From NCBI GenBank assembly GCA_035515515.1, contig DATJBC010000255.1:1-9816 (forward strand): 9,816 nt of DNA. Reading direction: 5' to 3'. Source of the stretch: DATJBC01 sp035515515. GTDB taxonomy: Bacteria > Actinomycetota > Acidimicrobiia > Acidimicrobiales > UBA8190. The position numbers and the translations under genes were made by a program. Of this stretch, positions 1 through 5,257 are shown piece after piece (position 1 is the stretch's first letter; each line of letters starts with the position of its first letter). The notes under the pieces were generated by a model. That model saw nothing but the letters and a program-made list of their open reading frames with translations, ran no database searches and was not told the origin of the DNA.

Positions 1-21
1 GTGCCGTCACGGCGCGCCGCC

Positions 22-732
22 TCAGCCCGGCACGCCGAGGGCGCGCAGCACCTCGTCGAGCGGGCCGACCATGCCGGCGTAGAACGGCCCGAACTCGGCG
101 TAGCGGGCCGAGGCCTCGTCGAAGCGCATCTGGTACACGCACTGCTTGAGGTCGTCGGGGTGCACGCCGAACAGCGTCACGCCCCACTCCCAGTCGTCGA
201 GACCGGTGGACCCGGTGATGAGCTGCAGGATCGAGCCCCGAAAGCCACGCCCCACCTGGCCGTGGCCGAGCATGAGGGCCTTGCGCTCCTCGAACCCCAG
301 TGCGTACCAGTTGTGCTCGGGACCACGGCGCTTGGACATGGGGTAGAAGCAGAAGGCCTCCTTGCCCTCGGGGGGCAGCGACGGGTACAGGCGGGCCGCC
401 AGCATGTCCTCGGGCAGTCCCTGGGCGTACTCGGACACCTCGGTGAGCGACACGAAGGACCCGGCCGCCTCCAGCCCGGCCTGGCGCAGCGCGCTCTGCA
501 GGGCCCGCAGGCGCCACTGGTCGGGGCCGAGCGCCATGACGCCCACGTCGGCCTTGTGCCCGAGCAGCGCCACCGTCACCACCTGGTCGCCCCCGGTGCG
601 GGCGGCGCGCACCGCCCGCACCACCGCCTTGGCGTCGGTGGCGGGGCCGGCCCGCAGGAACAGGTGCAGCACCGCCCACCCCACCGAGGGGGCCAGGGTG
701 CGCCGTGGGGCCGGGTCCGCTGGGGCTGGCAC
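22..732 (-). CDS. hemQ: Coproheme decarboxylase, chlorite dismutase family (HemQ/ChdC)
   Basis: 236 aa. The family performs the last step of the coproporphyrin-dependent heme pathway: H2O2-driven oxidative decarboxylation of two propionates of coproheme III to give heme b, in the cytosol. The C-terminal half carries the family core: FYPMSKRR with the predicted catalytic Tyr130, then GHGQVGR with the predicted proximal heme ligand His157, then Gln170 just before ITGSTGLDDWEWGVTLF. The Tyr-to-His (27) and His-to-Gln (13) spacings equal those I recall for the S. aureus and Listeria enzymes. The start is a GTG at 732. There is no Shine-Dalgarno, but TACACT lies 7 bases upstream, so the mRNA may be leaderless. 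The first ~17 residues are Pro/Ala-rich and the fold begins near GWAVLHLF, so a shorter start at GTG 684 is possible. It lies downstream of groEL but is separated by a strong terminator, so is probably its own unit. No other heme gene is visible. Confidence 0.93.
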   Translation of the reverse strand: MPAPADPAPRRTLAPSVGWAVLHLFLRAGPATDAKAVVRAVRAARTGGDQVVTVALLGHKADVGVMALGPDQWRLRALQSALRQAGLEAAGSFVSLTEVSEYAQGLPEDMLAARLYPSLPPEGKEAFCFYPMSKRRGPEHNWYALGFEERKALMLGHGQVGRGFRGSILQLITGSTGLDDWEWGVTLFGVHPDDLKQCVYQMRFDEASARYAEFGPFYAGMVGPLDEVLRALGVPG

Positions 733-739
733 GGGGACC

Positions 740-745
740 AGTGTA
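740..745 (-). promoter_or_regulatory. Candidate -10 box for leaderless hemQ
   Basis: TACACT on the minus strand fits the actinobacterial TANNNT box and lies exactly 7 bases before the GTG start at 732. Transcription would begin at or next to the start codon. No convincing -35 is visible; the matching region falls in the groEL terminator stem. Inference from spacing only. Confidence 0.45.
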
Positions 746-752
746 GGAAAGG

Positions 753-783
753 GCCGAGGGGCGCCCGCTGGGCGCCCCTCGGC
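753..783 (-). terminator. Intrinsic-type terminator downstream of groEL
   Basis: A perfect 14-bp inverted repeat with a 3-base loop: GCCGAGGGGCGCCC at 753-766 and its complement at 770-783. On the minus strand it begins 46 bases past the groEL stop and is followed by CCTTTCC, a short T-containing tract. It should end groEL transcription ahead of hemQ. The T tract is weak, as is common in high-GC genomes. Confidence 0.8.
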
Positions 784-829
784 ACGGTGTCGGATCCGGT
801 CCCGGCGTCTCGCGCCGGTCGGGTCGGGA

Positions 830-2455
830 CTAGAAGTCGTCCATGCCCCCGCCGGGCATGGCGGGTGCGGACTCCTTCTCGGGCTTGTCCACGATGACGG
901 CCTCGGTGGTGAGGAACAGGGCGGCGATGGAGGCCGCGTTCTGCAGCGCCGAGCGGGTGACCTTGACGGCGTCGATGACGCCGGCGGCGAACAGGTCCTG
1001 GTACTCGCCGCTGGCGGCGTTGAGGCCCTCGGCCGGCTTCTTCAGGTTGCGCACCTTCTCCACCACGACGCCGCCCTCGAGGCCGGCGTTGACGGCGATC
1101 TGCTTGAGGGGCTCCTCCACCGCCCGCGACACCATGCGGCATCCCGTGGCCTCGTCGCCCTCGAGCTTCTCGGCACGGTCGAGGATCTGGGCCTGGCTGC
1201 GCAGCAGGGCCACGCCGCCGCCGGGCACCACGCCCTCCTCGATGGCCGCCTTGGTGGTGGACACGGCGTCCTCGATGCGGTGCTTCTTCTCCTTGAGCTC
1301 GACCTCGGTGGCCGCCCCCACCTTGATCACGGCCACGCCGCCCGACAGCTTGGCCAGGCGCTCCTGGAGCTTCTCCCGGTCGTAGTCGGAGTCGGTGTTC
1401 TCGATCTCGGCCTTGATCTGGTTGATGCGGCCCTTGATGTCGGACTCGGTGCCTGCGCCCTCGACGACGGTCGTCTCGTCCTTCGTCACGACGACCTTGC
1501 GCGCACGGCCGAGAAGGTCGAGGCCGACGTTCTCGAGCTTCAGGCCCACCTCCTCGGTGACGACCTGGCCGCCGGTGAGGATGGCCATGTCCTGGAGCAT
1601 GGCCTTGCGGCGCTCGCCGAAGCCCGGCGCCTTCACGGCCGCCGACTTGAAGGTGCCGCGGATCTTGTTGACGACCAGGGTGGCCAGGGCCTCGCCCTCG
1701 ACGTCCTCGGCCACGATGACGAGCGGCTTGCCCGTCTGCATGACCTTCTCGAGCACGGGCAGCAGGTCGCGCACCGCCGAGATCTTCGATCCCACGAACA
1801 GCAGCTGCGGGTCCTCGAGGACGGCCTCCATGCGCTCGGGGTCGGTGACGAAGTAGGGCGAGATGTAGCCCTTGTCGAAGCGCATGCCCTCGACGAGGTC
1901 CATCTCCATGCCGAAGGTCTGGGACTCCTCGACGGTGATGACGCCGTCCTTGCCCACCTTGTCGATGGCCTCGGCGATCATCTCGCCGATCTCGCCGTCG
2001 GCGGCCGAGATGGCGGCCACCTGGGCGATCTGGGCCTTGGACTCGGTCTCCTTGGCCTGGCTCTTGAGCGACTCGATCGACGACTCCACCGCCGACTCGA
2101 TGCCCCGCTTGAGCGACATGGGGTTGGCGCCGGCCGCCACGTTGCGCAGGCCCTCGTGCACCATGGCCCACGCCAGCACCGTGGCGGTGGTGGTGCCGTC
2201 CCCGGCGACGTCGTCGGTCTTCTTGGCGACCTCCTTCACCAGCTCGGCCCCGACCTTCTCCCAGGGGTCCTCGAGGTCGACCTCCTTGGCGATGGACACC
2301 CCGTCGTTGGTGATGGTGGGGGCGCCCCACTTCTTCTCCAGCACGACGTTGCGGCCCTTGGGGCCGAGCGTCACGCGTACGGCGTCGGCGAGCTTGTTCA
2401 TGCCGTTCTCGAGGGCCCGGCGGGCCTCCTCGTCGAAGGCGATCAGCTTGGGCAT
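830..2455 (-). CDS. groEL: 60-kDa chaperonin GroEL (Hsp60, Cpn60)
   Basis: 541 aa, full length. ATP-dependent cytosolic chaperonin that folds proteins in a double heptameric ring with GroES. The ATP-binding motif GDGTTTATVLA is at 85-95 (Asp86 equals E. coli Asp87), Asp51 and Asp396 match E. coli Asp52 and Asp398, and the family signature AAIEEGVVPGGG is at 403-414. The C-terminus is a short GGGMDDF tail, like mycobacterial GroEL2 rather than the His-rich GroEL1. The ATG at 2455 follows GGAGG (2466-2470) with 10 bases between. No groES is adjacent, so it is a stand-alone copy, and a groES-groEL1 operon probably lies elsewhere (inference). It is controlled by a CIRCE operator and ends at a strong hairpin. 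Oddity: residue 96 is Trp where E. coli and mycobacterial GroEL have Gln. Confidence 0.98.
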   Translation of the reverse strand: MPKLIAFDEEARRALENGMNKLADAVRVTLGPKGRNVVLEKKWGAPTITNDGVSIAKEVDLEDPWEKVGAELVKEVAKKTDDVAGDGTTTATVLAWAMVHEGLRNVAAGANPMSLKRGIESAVESSIESLKSQAKETESKAQIAQVAAISAADGEIGEMIAEAIDKVGKDGVITVEESQTFGMEMDLVEGMRFDKGYISPYFVTDPERMEAVLEDPQLLFVGSKISAVRDLLPVLEKVMQTGKPLVIVAEDVEGEALATLVVNKIRGTFKSAAVKAPGFGERRKAMLQDMAILTGGQVVTEEVGLKLENVGLDLLGRARKVVVTKDETTVVEGAGTESDIKGRINQIKAEIENTDSDYDREKLQERLAKLSGGVAVIKVGAATEVELKEKKHRIEDAVSTTKAAIEEGVVPGGGVALLRSQAQILDRAEKLEGDEATGCRMVSRAVEEPLKQIAVNAGLEGGVVVEKVRNLKKPAEGLNAASGEYQDLFAAGVIDAVKVTRSALQNAASIAALFLTTEAVIVDKPEKESAPAMPGGGMDDF

Positions 2456-2540
2456 GGCGTGGTTTCCTCCGTGGCTTGCCAGTTGCGGGAGTCGCCGGCG
2501 GTGCCGGGGAGCCCCGCGGTCGGTGGGCTCCGAACGACTG

Positions 2541-2567
2541 TTAGCACTCTATCGGTTCGAGTGCTAA
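2541..2567 (-). promoter_or_regulatory. CIRCE operator (HrcA binding site) of groEL
   Basis: A perfect match to the CIRCE consensus: TTAGCACTC at 2541-2549, a 9-base spacer, and GAGTGCTAA at 2559-2567. HrcA binds this inverted repeat and represses chaperonin genes until heat stress. It overlaps the predicted -10 and fills the spacer of the groEL promoter, so repressor binding would exclude RNA polymerase. Confidence 0.97.
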
Positions 2568-2573
2568 GAGCAA
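2546..2573 (-). promoter_or_regulatory. groEL promoter (-35 TTGCTC, -10 TAGAGT)
   Basis: On the minus strand TTGCTC (2568-2573) and TAGAGT (2546-2551) are separated by 16 bases. The -10 matches TANNNT and lies inside the CIRCE repeat. Transcription would start near 2538-2540, giving a leader of about 83-85 bases that contains the GGAGG ribosome binding site. Position is inferred from sequence only. Confidence 0.6.
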
Positions 2574-2647
2574 ACCACGCCGGGCGCCGCGGGCGCAACC
2601 GGTGGGGAGGGCGGGGCCGCCGCCGTGGGGGCCCGGGCCCGCCGGGG

Positions 2648-2923
2648 TCAGCCGCCGGCCACGGCGGGGACGATGGACAGGGTCTGGCCGTCGGCCACGG
2701 CGGTGTCCAGCCCGTCGAGGAAGCGCACGTCCTCCTCGGCCAGGAAGACGTTCACGAAGCGCCGCAGCGCCCCGGTGTCGTCGAAGAGCCGGTCGGCGAA
2801 CCCGGGGTGGGCGGCGTCGAGGGCCTTGAGGGCCTCGCCCACCGTCGAGGCCTCCACCTCGACCTGCGACGCCCCCCCGCACAGCGAGCGCAGCTGGGCG
2901 GGGACGCGCACGGTGACGGTCAT
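2648..2923 (-). CDS. CysO-like MoaD/ThiS-family sulfur carrier protein
   Basis: 91 aa, a ubiquitin-like beta-grasp sulfur carrier. It ends in AVAGG; the free C-terminal Gly90-Gly91 is the site that family members have adenylated and converted to a thiocarboxylate. The stretch RRFVNVF...DVRF...GLDTAVADGQTLSIVPAVAGG (about 55-91) closely resembles M. tuberculosis CysO, including the DVRF and PAVAGG segments, more than molybdopterin-type MoaD or ThiS. The ATG overlaps the TGA of the upstream PLP-enzyme gene (ATGA, 2920-2923) and has its own GGGGAG at 2930-2935, so translation is probably coupled at matched levels. This pairing suggests that it donates sulfur to that enzyme. No Mec-type JAMM peptidase, activating E1-like enzyme or cysM is in the window. 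A role in molybdopterin or thiamine synthesis is less likely but not excluded. Confidence 0.9.
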   Translation of the reverse strand: MTVTVRVPAQLRSLCGGASQVEVEASTVGEALKALDAAHPGFADRLFDDTGALRRFVNVFLAEEDVRFLDGLDTAVADGQTLSIVPAVAGG

Positions 2924-4173
2924 CGCCCGCTCCCCACGGTCCCCTCCACGTCCAGCGCCCGGTGGAAGGCCTCCAGGGTGGGGGCGATGGTGACGCTCGG
3001 CCCCAGGGTGTCCGCCAGCGCCTCCACCGTCTTGAGGCCGTGGCCGGTGACGTAGGCCACCACCCGCTCGTCCCGGCGCACCACGCCCTGGGCGGCCAGC
3101 TTGGCCAGCGTGGCGATGGTCACCCCGCCGGCGGTCTCGGCGAAGATCCCCTCGGTCCGGGCCAGGAGGCGGATGCCCTCGAGCACCTCGTCGTCGCTCA
3201 CGGCGGCGAGGGCCCCGCCGCTGTCGCGCACGGTCTGCAGCGCGTACCAGCCGTCGGCGGGGTTGCCGATGGCGAGCGACTTGGCGATGGTGTCGGGCTT
3301 CACGGGCCGGATGGCGTCGGTCCCCTCGGCGAAGGCCGTGGCCACCGGCGCGCACCCCGCGGGCTGGGCCCCCGACACCCGCACCCGGGGCTCCTCGTCC
3401 AACAGGCCCACGGCGTGGAGCTCGGCGAACCCCTTGGCCACCTTGGTGAGCTGGCTCCCCGACCCCACCGGCACCACCACGTGGTCGGGGACCTCCCAGC
3501 CCAGCTGCTCGGCCACCTCGAAGGCGAGCGTCTTGGACCCCTCGGCGTAGTAGGTGCGCACGTTGACGTTGACGAAGGCCCACGAGGGGTGCTCGCTGGT
3601 GAGCTCGGCGCACAGCCGGTTGACGTCGTCGTAGGTGCCCTCCACCGCCACCACCTGGCCGCCGTAGACGGCGGTGGTCACCACCTTGGCCAGCTCGAGG
3701 TCGTGGGGGATGAACACCACCGACACCATCCCGGCGCGTGCCGCGTGGGCGGCCACGGAGTTGGCCAGGTTGCCCGTCGAGGCGCACGCGGCGACCTTGA
3801 ACCCCAGGGCCCGGGCCTTGGTGAGCGCCACCGACACCACCCGGTCCTTGAACGACCCCGTGGGGTTGGCGGTGTCGTTCTTGATCCACAGCTCGCCCAG
3901 GCCGAGTTCGGCGGCCAGGCGGTCGGCGCGCACCAGCGGCGTCCACCCCGTGCCCAGGTCGATGGGGGCCTCGTCGGCCACCGGCAGGAGCGGGGCGTAG
4001 CGCCAGATGGTGGGGGGCCCCGCCGCGATGGCCTGGCGGCTGACGGCGGCCCGCACCGCCTCGTAGTCGTAGGCCACCTCGAGGGGGCCGAAGCAGTAGT
4101 CGCAGACGTGCAGCGCCTCGGCGGGGTAGGTGCGCGCACATTCCCGACAGCGGAGCCCGGTGACGAAATCCAC
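2920..4173 (-). CDS. thrC: Threonine synthase-like PLP enzyme with N-terminal zinc ribbon
   Basis: 417 aa from GTG 4173, fold-type II PLP enzyme. Threonine synthase converts O-phosphohomoserine to threonine. Visible parts: a zinc ribbon with Cys9, Cys12, Cys24, Cys27; NPTGSFKDR with the PLP-binding Lys109; STGN at 132-135; the glycine-rich PLP-phosphate loop VGSGSQ near 237-241; and VTGHGLK near 375-381, typical of threonine synthases. The GTG start is chosen because AGGAGG (4180-4185) lies 6 bases before it. The in-frame ATG at 4188 (422 aa) has its own codons made from that Shine-Dalgarno and lies in the riboswitch P1 helix. The gene overlaps the CysO-like gene by 4 bases and is preceded by a SAM riboswitch. 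That context points to methionine or homocysteine synthesis as an alternative to threonine synthesis. Family assignment is sure; the exact reaction is not. Confidence 0.93.
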   Translation of the reverse strand: MDFVTGLRCRECARTYPAEALHVCDYCFGPLEVAYDYEAVRAAVSRQAIAAGPPTIWRYAPLLPVADEAPIDLGTGWTPLVRADRLAAELGLGELWIKNDTANPTGSFKDRVVSVALTKARALGFKVAACASTGNLANSVAAHAARAGMVSVVFIPHDLELAKVVTTAVYGGQVVAVEGTYDDVNRLCAELTSEHPSWAFVNVNVRTYYAEGSKTLAFEVAEQLGWEVPDHVVVPVGSGSQLTKVAKGFAELHAVGLLDEEPRVRVSGAQPAGCAPVATAFAEGTDAIRPVKPDTIAKSLAIGNPADGWYALQTVRDSGGALAAVSDDEVLEGIRLLARTEGIFAETAGGVTIATLAKLAAQGVVRRDERVVAYVTGHGLKTVEALADTLGPSVTIAPTLEAFHRALDVEGTVGSGR

Positions 4174-4180
4174 GGATTTC
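4165..4180 (-). promoter_or_regulatory. Start-codon hairpin of the threonine synthase-like gene
   Basis: On the minus strand GAAATC (4180-4175) and GATTTC (4170-4165) form a perfect 6-bp stem whose 4-base loop CGTG holds the GTG start codon. It directly follows the AGGAGG and the riboswitch P1 strand, so it is a candidate part of the expression platform or a helper that presents the start codon. Confidence 0.5.
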
Positions 4181-4185
4181 CTCCT
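4180..4185 (-). promoter_or_regulatory. Ribosome binding site that fixes the thrC-like start at GTG 4173
   Basis: A perfect AGGAGG on the minus strand, 6 bases before GTG 4173. It lies inside the reading frame if the ATG at 4188 is used, which argues against that ATG. Its first base belongs to the predicted 3' strand of riboswitch P1, so ligand-dependent P1 formation would crowd or block it. Confidence 0.8.
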
Positions 4186-4282
4186 CATCGGTCGGGCATT
4201 GGCACCTGGCGTCCACCTCGATGGCGGAGTGCGCTGGTTGCCGCGGCGTCGCAGGGCCCGTCCCTCAGCCGCTCTGGATGAT
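4185..4282 (-). promoter_or_regulatory. SAM riboswitch (SAM-I clan, apparently lacking P4)
   Basis: The minus strand matches the S-box core: CAGAGCGGCTGAGGGA (4276-4261), GGGCCC (4259-4254), GCGGCAACC (4244-4236) and AGGTGCCAATGCC (4207-4195). Helices can be drawn. P1 is TCATC (4281-4277) with GATGA (4189-4185). P2 is GCGGC (4272-4268) with GCCGC (4247-4243), followed by a kink-turn TGA/GA and a GGG/CCC P2b. P3 is ACC (4238-4236) with GGT (4206-4204), extended by GCG/CGC. Only six bases lie between the conserved core and the P1 3' strand, so the usual SAM-I P4 is missing, as in SAM-IV and SAM-I/IV variants. P1 touches the AGGAGG, so control is probably translational, off when SAM is high. It precedes the threonine synthase-like/CysO-like operon. 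Confidence 0.88.
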
Positions 4283-4288
4283 CACTCC

Positions 4289-4317
4289 ATGGTGGCCGAC
4301 GCCGGGCGTCCCGTCAA
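4289..4317 (-). promoter_or_regulatory. Promoter of the riboswitch-thrC-like-cysO-like operon
   Basis: On the minus strand TTGACG (4317-4312) is separated by 17 bases from CACCAT (4294-4289). The predicted start of transcription, near 4282-4283, falls exactly at the 5' edge of the riboswitch P1 helix, which independently supports both calls. A 5-bp inverted repeat CCGTC-AATC-GACGG (4311-4324) overlaps the -35; it may be chance. Confidence 0.55.
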
Positions 4318-4423
4318 TCGACGGCGCCGACGTCCCTGGTCAGCGGGCCCGGGGGCCCGCGCCTCGCCGGCCCCGGCCCCGCCCGCCCCGGGGCTGCGCC
4401 CGGGGGCGGCCCCGTGATGGGGG

Positions 4424-5257
4424 ATGATCGGGGGCGTGCGCCCCTCCCCCGGCGGCGGCCCGCGCCGCGCCCGTCACGGCGACTACGACGCCGCCGCCCT
4501 GGCCGCGGCGCGCGCCGGGCGCACGGTGGCGGTGTGCGTCCCCGCCCGCAACGAGGCCGCCACGGTGGGGGCCATCGTCACCGGGGTGCGCGCCGCCCTC
4601 ACCCGCCGCGGCGGCGGGGTCGACCTCGTCGACGAGGTCGTGGTGGTCGACGACGGGTCGGCCGACGACACCGCGGCGCGCGCCCGCGAGGCCGGGGCCC
4701 GGGTGGTGGCGGGCGCCCGCGCCGGCGGCGGCAAGGGCGAGGCCATGGCGGTGGCGGTGGCCGAGACCGACGCCGAGCTGCTCGTGTTCCTCGACGCCGA
4801 CGTCACCAACTTCGGCCCCCACTTCGTGACCGGCTTGCTGGGCCCCCTCCTCCGGCCCGCCCCGGGTTCCGCGGAGGTGGCCCTGGTGAAGGGCAGCTAC
4901 GACCGCCCCTGGCACGGGGTCCCCGGCGAGGGGGGCCGGGTGACCGAGCTCGTGGCCCGGCCCGTCATCGACCTGCTCTTCCCGCAGCTGTCGGGGGTCC
5001 GCCAGCCCCTGGCGGGCGAGACGGCGGTGCCCCGCGCCGTGCTCGACAAGACCGGGCTGGCCCCCGGCTACGGCGTGGAGCTGGGGCTCCTCGTGGACGT
5101 GGCCGAGCACTTCGGCGTGGGGCAGGTGGTCGAGGTCGACCTGGGGACGCGCGTGCACCGCAACCGGCCGCTGGCGGAGCTGCGCCCCCAGGCCACCGAC
5201 GTGCTCGCCACCGCCCTGGGGCGGGCGGGGGTGCTCCCCGGGCGGGGAGCGCCCTAG
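4424..5257 (+). CDS. gpgS: Glucosyl-3-phosphoglycerate synthase (GT81)
   Basis: 277 aa. GpgS transfers glucose from an NDP-glucose to 3-phosphoglycerate, the first step to glucosylglycerate, a compatible solute and, in mycobacteria, the primer of methylglucose lipopolysaccharide. Visible motifs: VPARNEAATVG (39-49), VVVDDGSADDT (73-83), GGKGEAM (102-108), the metal-binding DAD (124-126) in VFLDADVTNF, VKGSYDRP (155-162), GGRVTELVARP (170-180), APGYGVELGLL (213-223) and RVHRNRPL (243-250), whose His245 corresponds to the metal-binding His of the M. tuberculosis enzyme. It is shorter than the mycobacterial protein (324 aa), mostly at the N-terminus. The start is uncertain: ATG 4424 has no good ribosome site, while GTG 4436 would be leaderless behind GATGAT. 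It meets the glycerate kinase tail-to-tail, sharing a CTAG. The phosphatase that completes glucosylglycerate is not obvious here. Confidence 0.93.
   Translation: MIGGVRPSPGGGPRRARHGDYDAAALAAARAGRTVAVCVPARNEAATVGAIVTGVRAALTRRGGGVDLVDEVVVVDDGSADDTAARAREAGARVVAGARAGGGKGEAMAVAVAETDAELLVFLDADVTNFGPHFVTGLLGPLLRPAPGSAEVALVKGSYDRPWHGVPGEGGRVTELVARPVIDLLFPQLSGVRQPLAGETAVPRAVLDKTGLAPGYGVELGLLVDVAEHFGVGQVVEVDLGTRVHRNRPLAELRPQATDVLATALGRAGVLPGRGAP
5229..5254. terminator. Hairpin between gpgS and the glycerate kinase gene
   Basis: A 26-base inverted repeat: an 11-bp stem (10 Watson-Crick pairs and one T-G) with loop GGGC; its core GCTCCCC (5233-5239) pairs with GGGGAGC (5244-5250). It overlaps the last gpgS codons and directly follows the glycerate kinase stop on the other strand. 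No T tract follows on either strand, so it is only a candidate two-way terminator for the convergent genes. Confidence 0.4.

Noticed and set aside
1..21. Gene or signal at the left edge
   Set aside because: Only 21 bases lie beyond the hemQ stop. A 5-bp GCCGT/ACGGC repeat has a one-base centre and cannot be judged.
576..2330. 584-codon minus-strand open frame overlapping groEL
   Set aside because: It is groEL read in another frame; the Arg/Gly/His-rich translation has no family features.
362..3055. 897-codon open frame on the plus strand
   Set aside because: It lies antisense to hemQ, groEL and the sulfur carrier gene, and its translation is low-complexity (L/G/H/D-rich). It arises because high GC removes stop codons.
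4189..4340. T-box (threonine tRNA-sensing) leader ahead of the threonine synthase-like gene
   Set aside because: Considered because of the gene name and the nearby tRNA-Thr, but no T-box core (AGGGTGGNACCGCG) is present, and the S-box core fits in detail.
4343..4360. Inverted repeat GCGGGCCC / GGGCCCGC before gpgS
   Set aside because: Only two bases separate the arms, there is no T tract, and the surrounding sequence is low-complexity G/C, so chance is likely.
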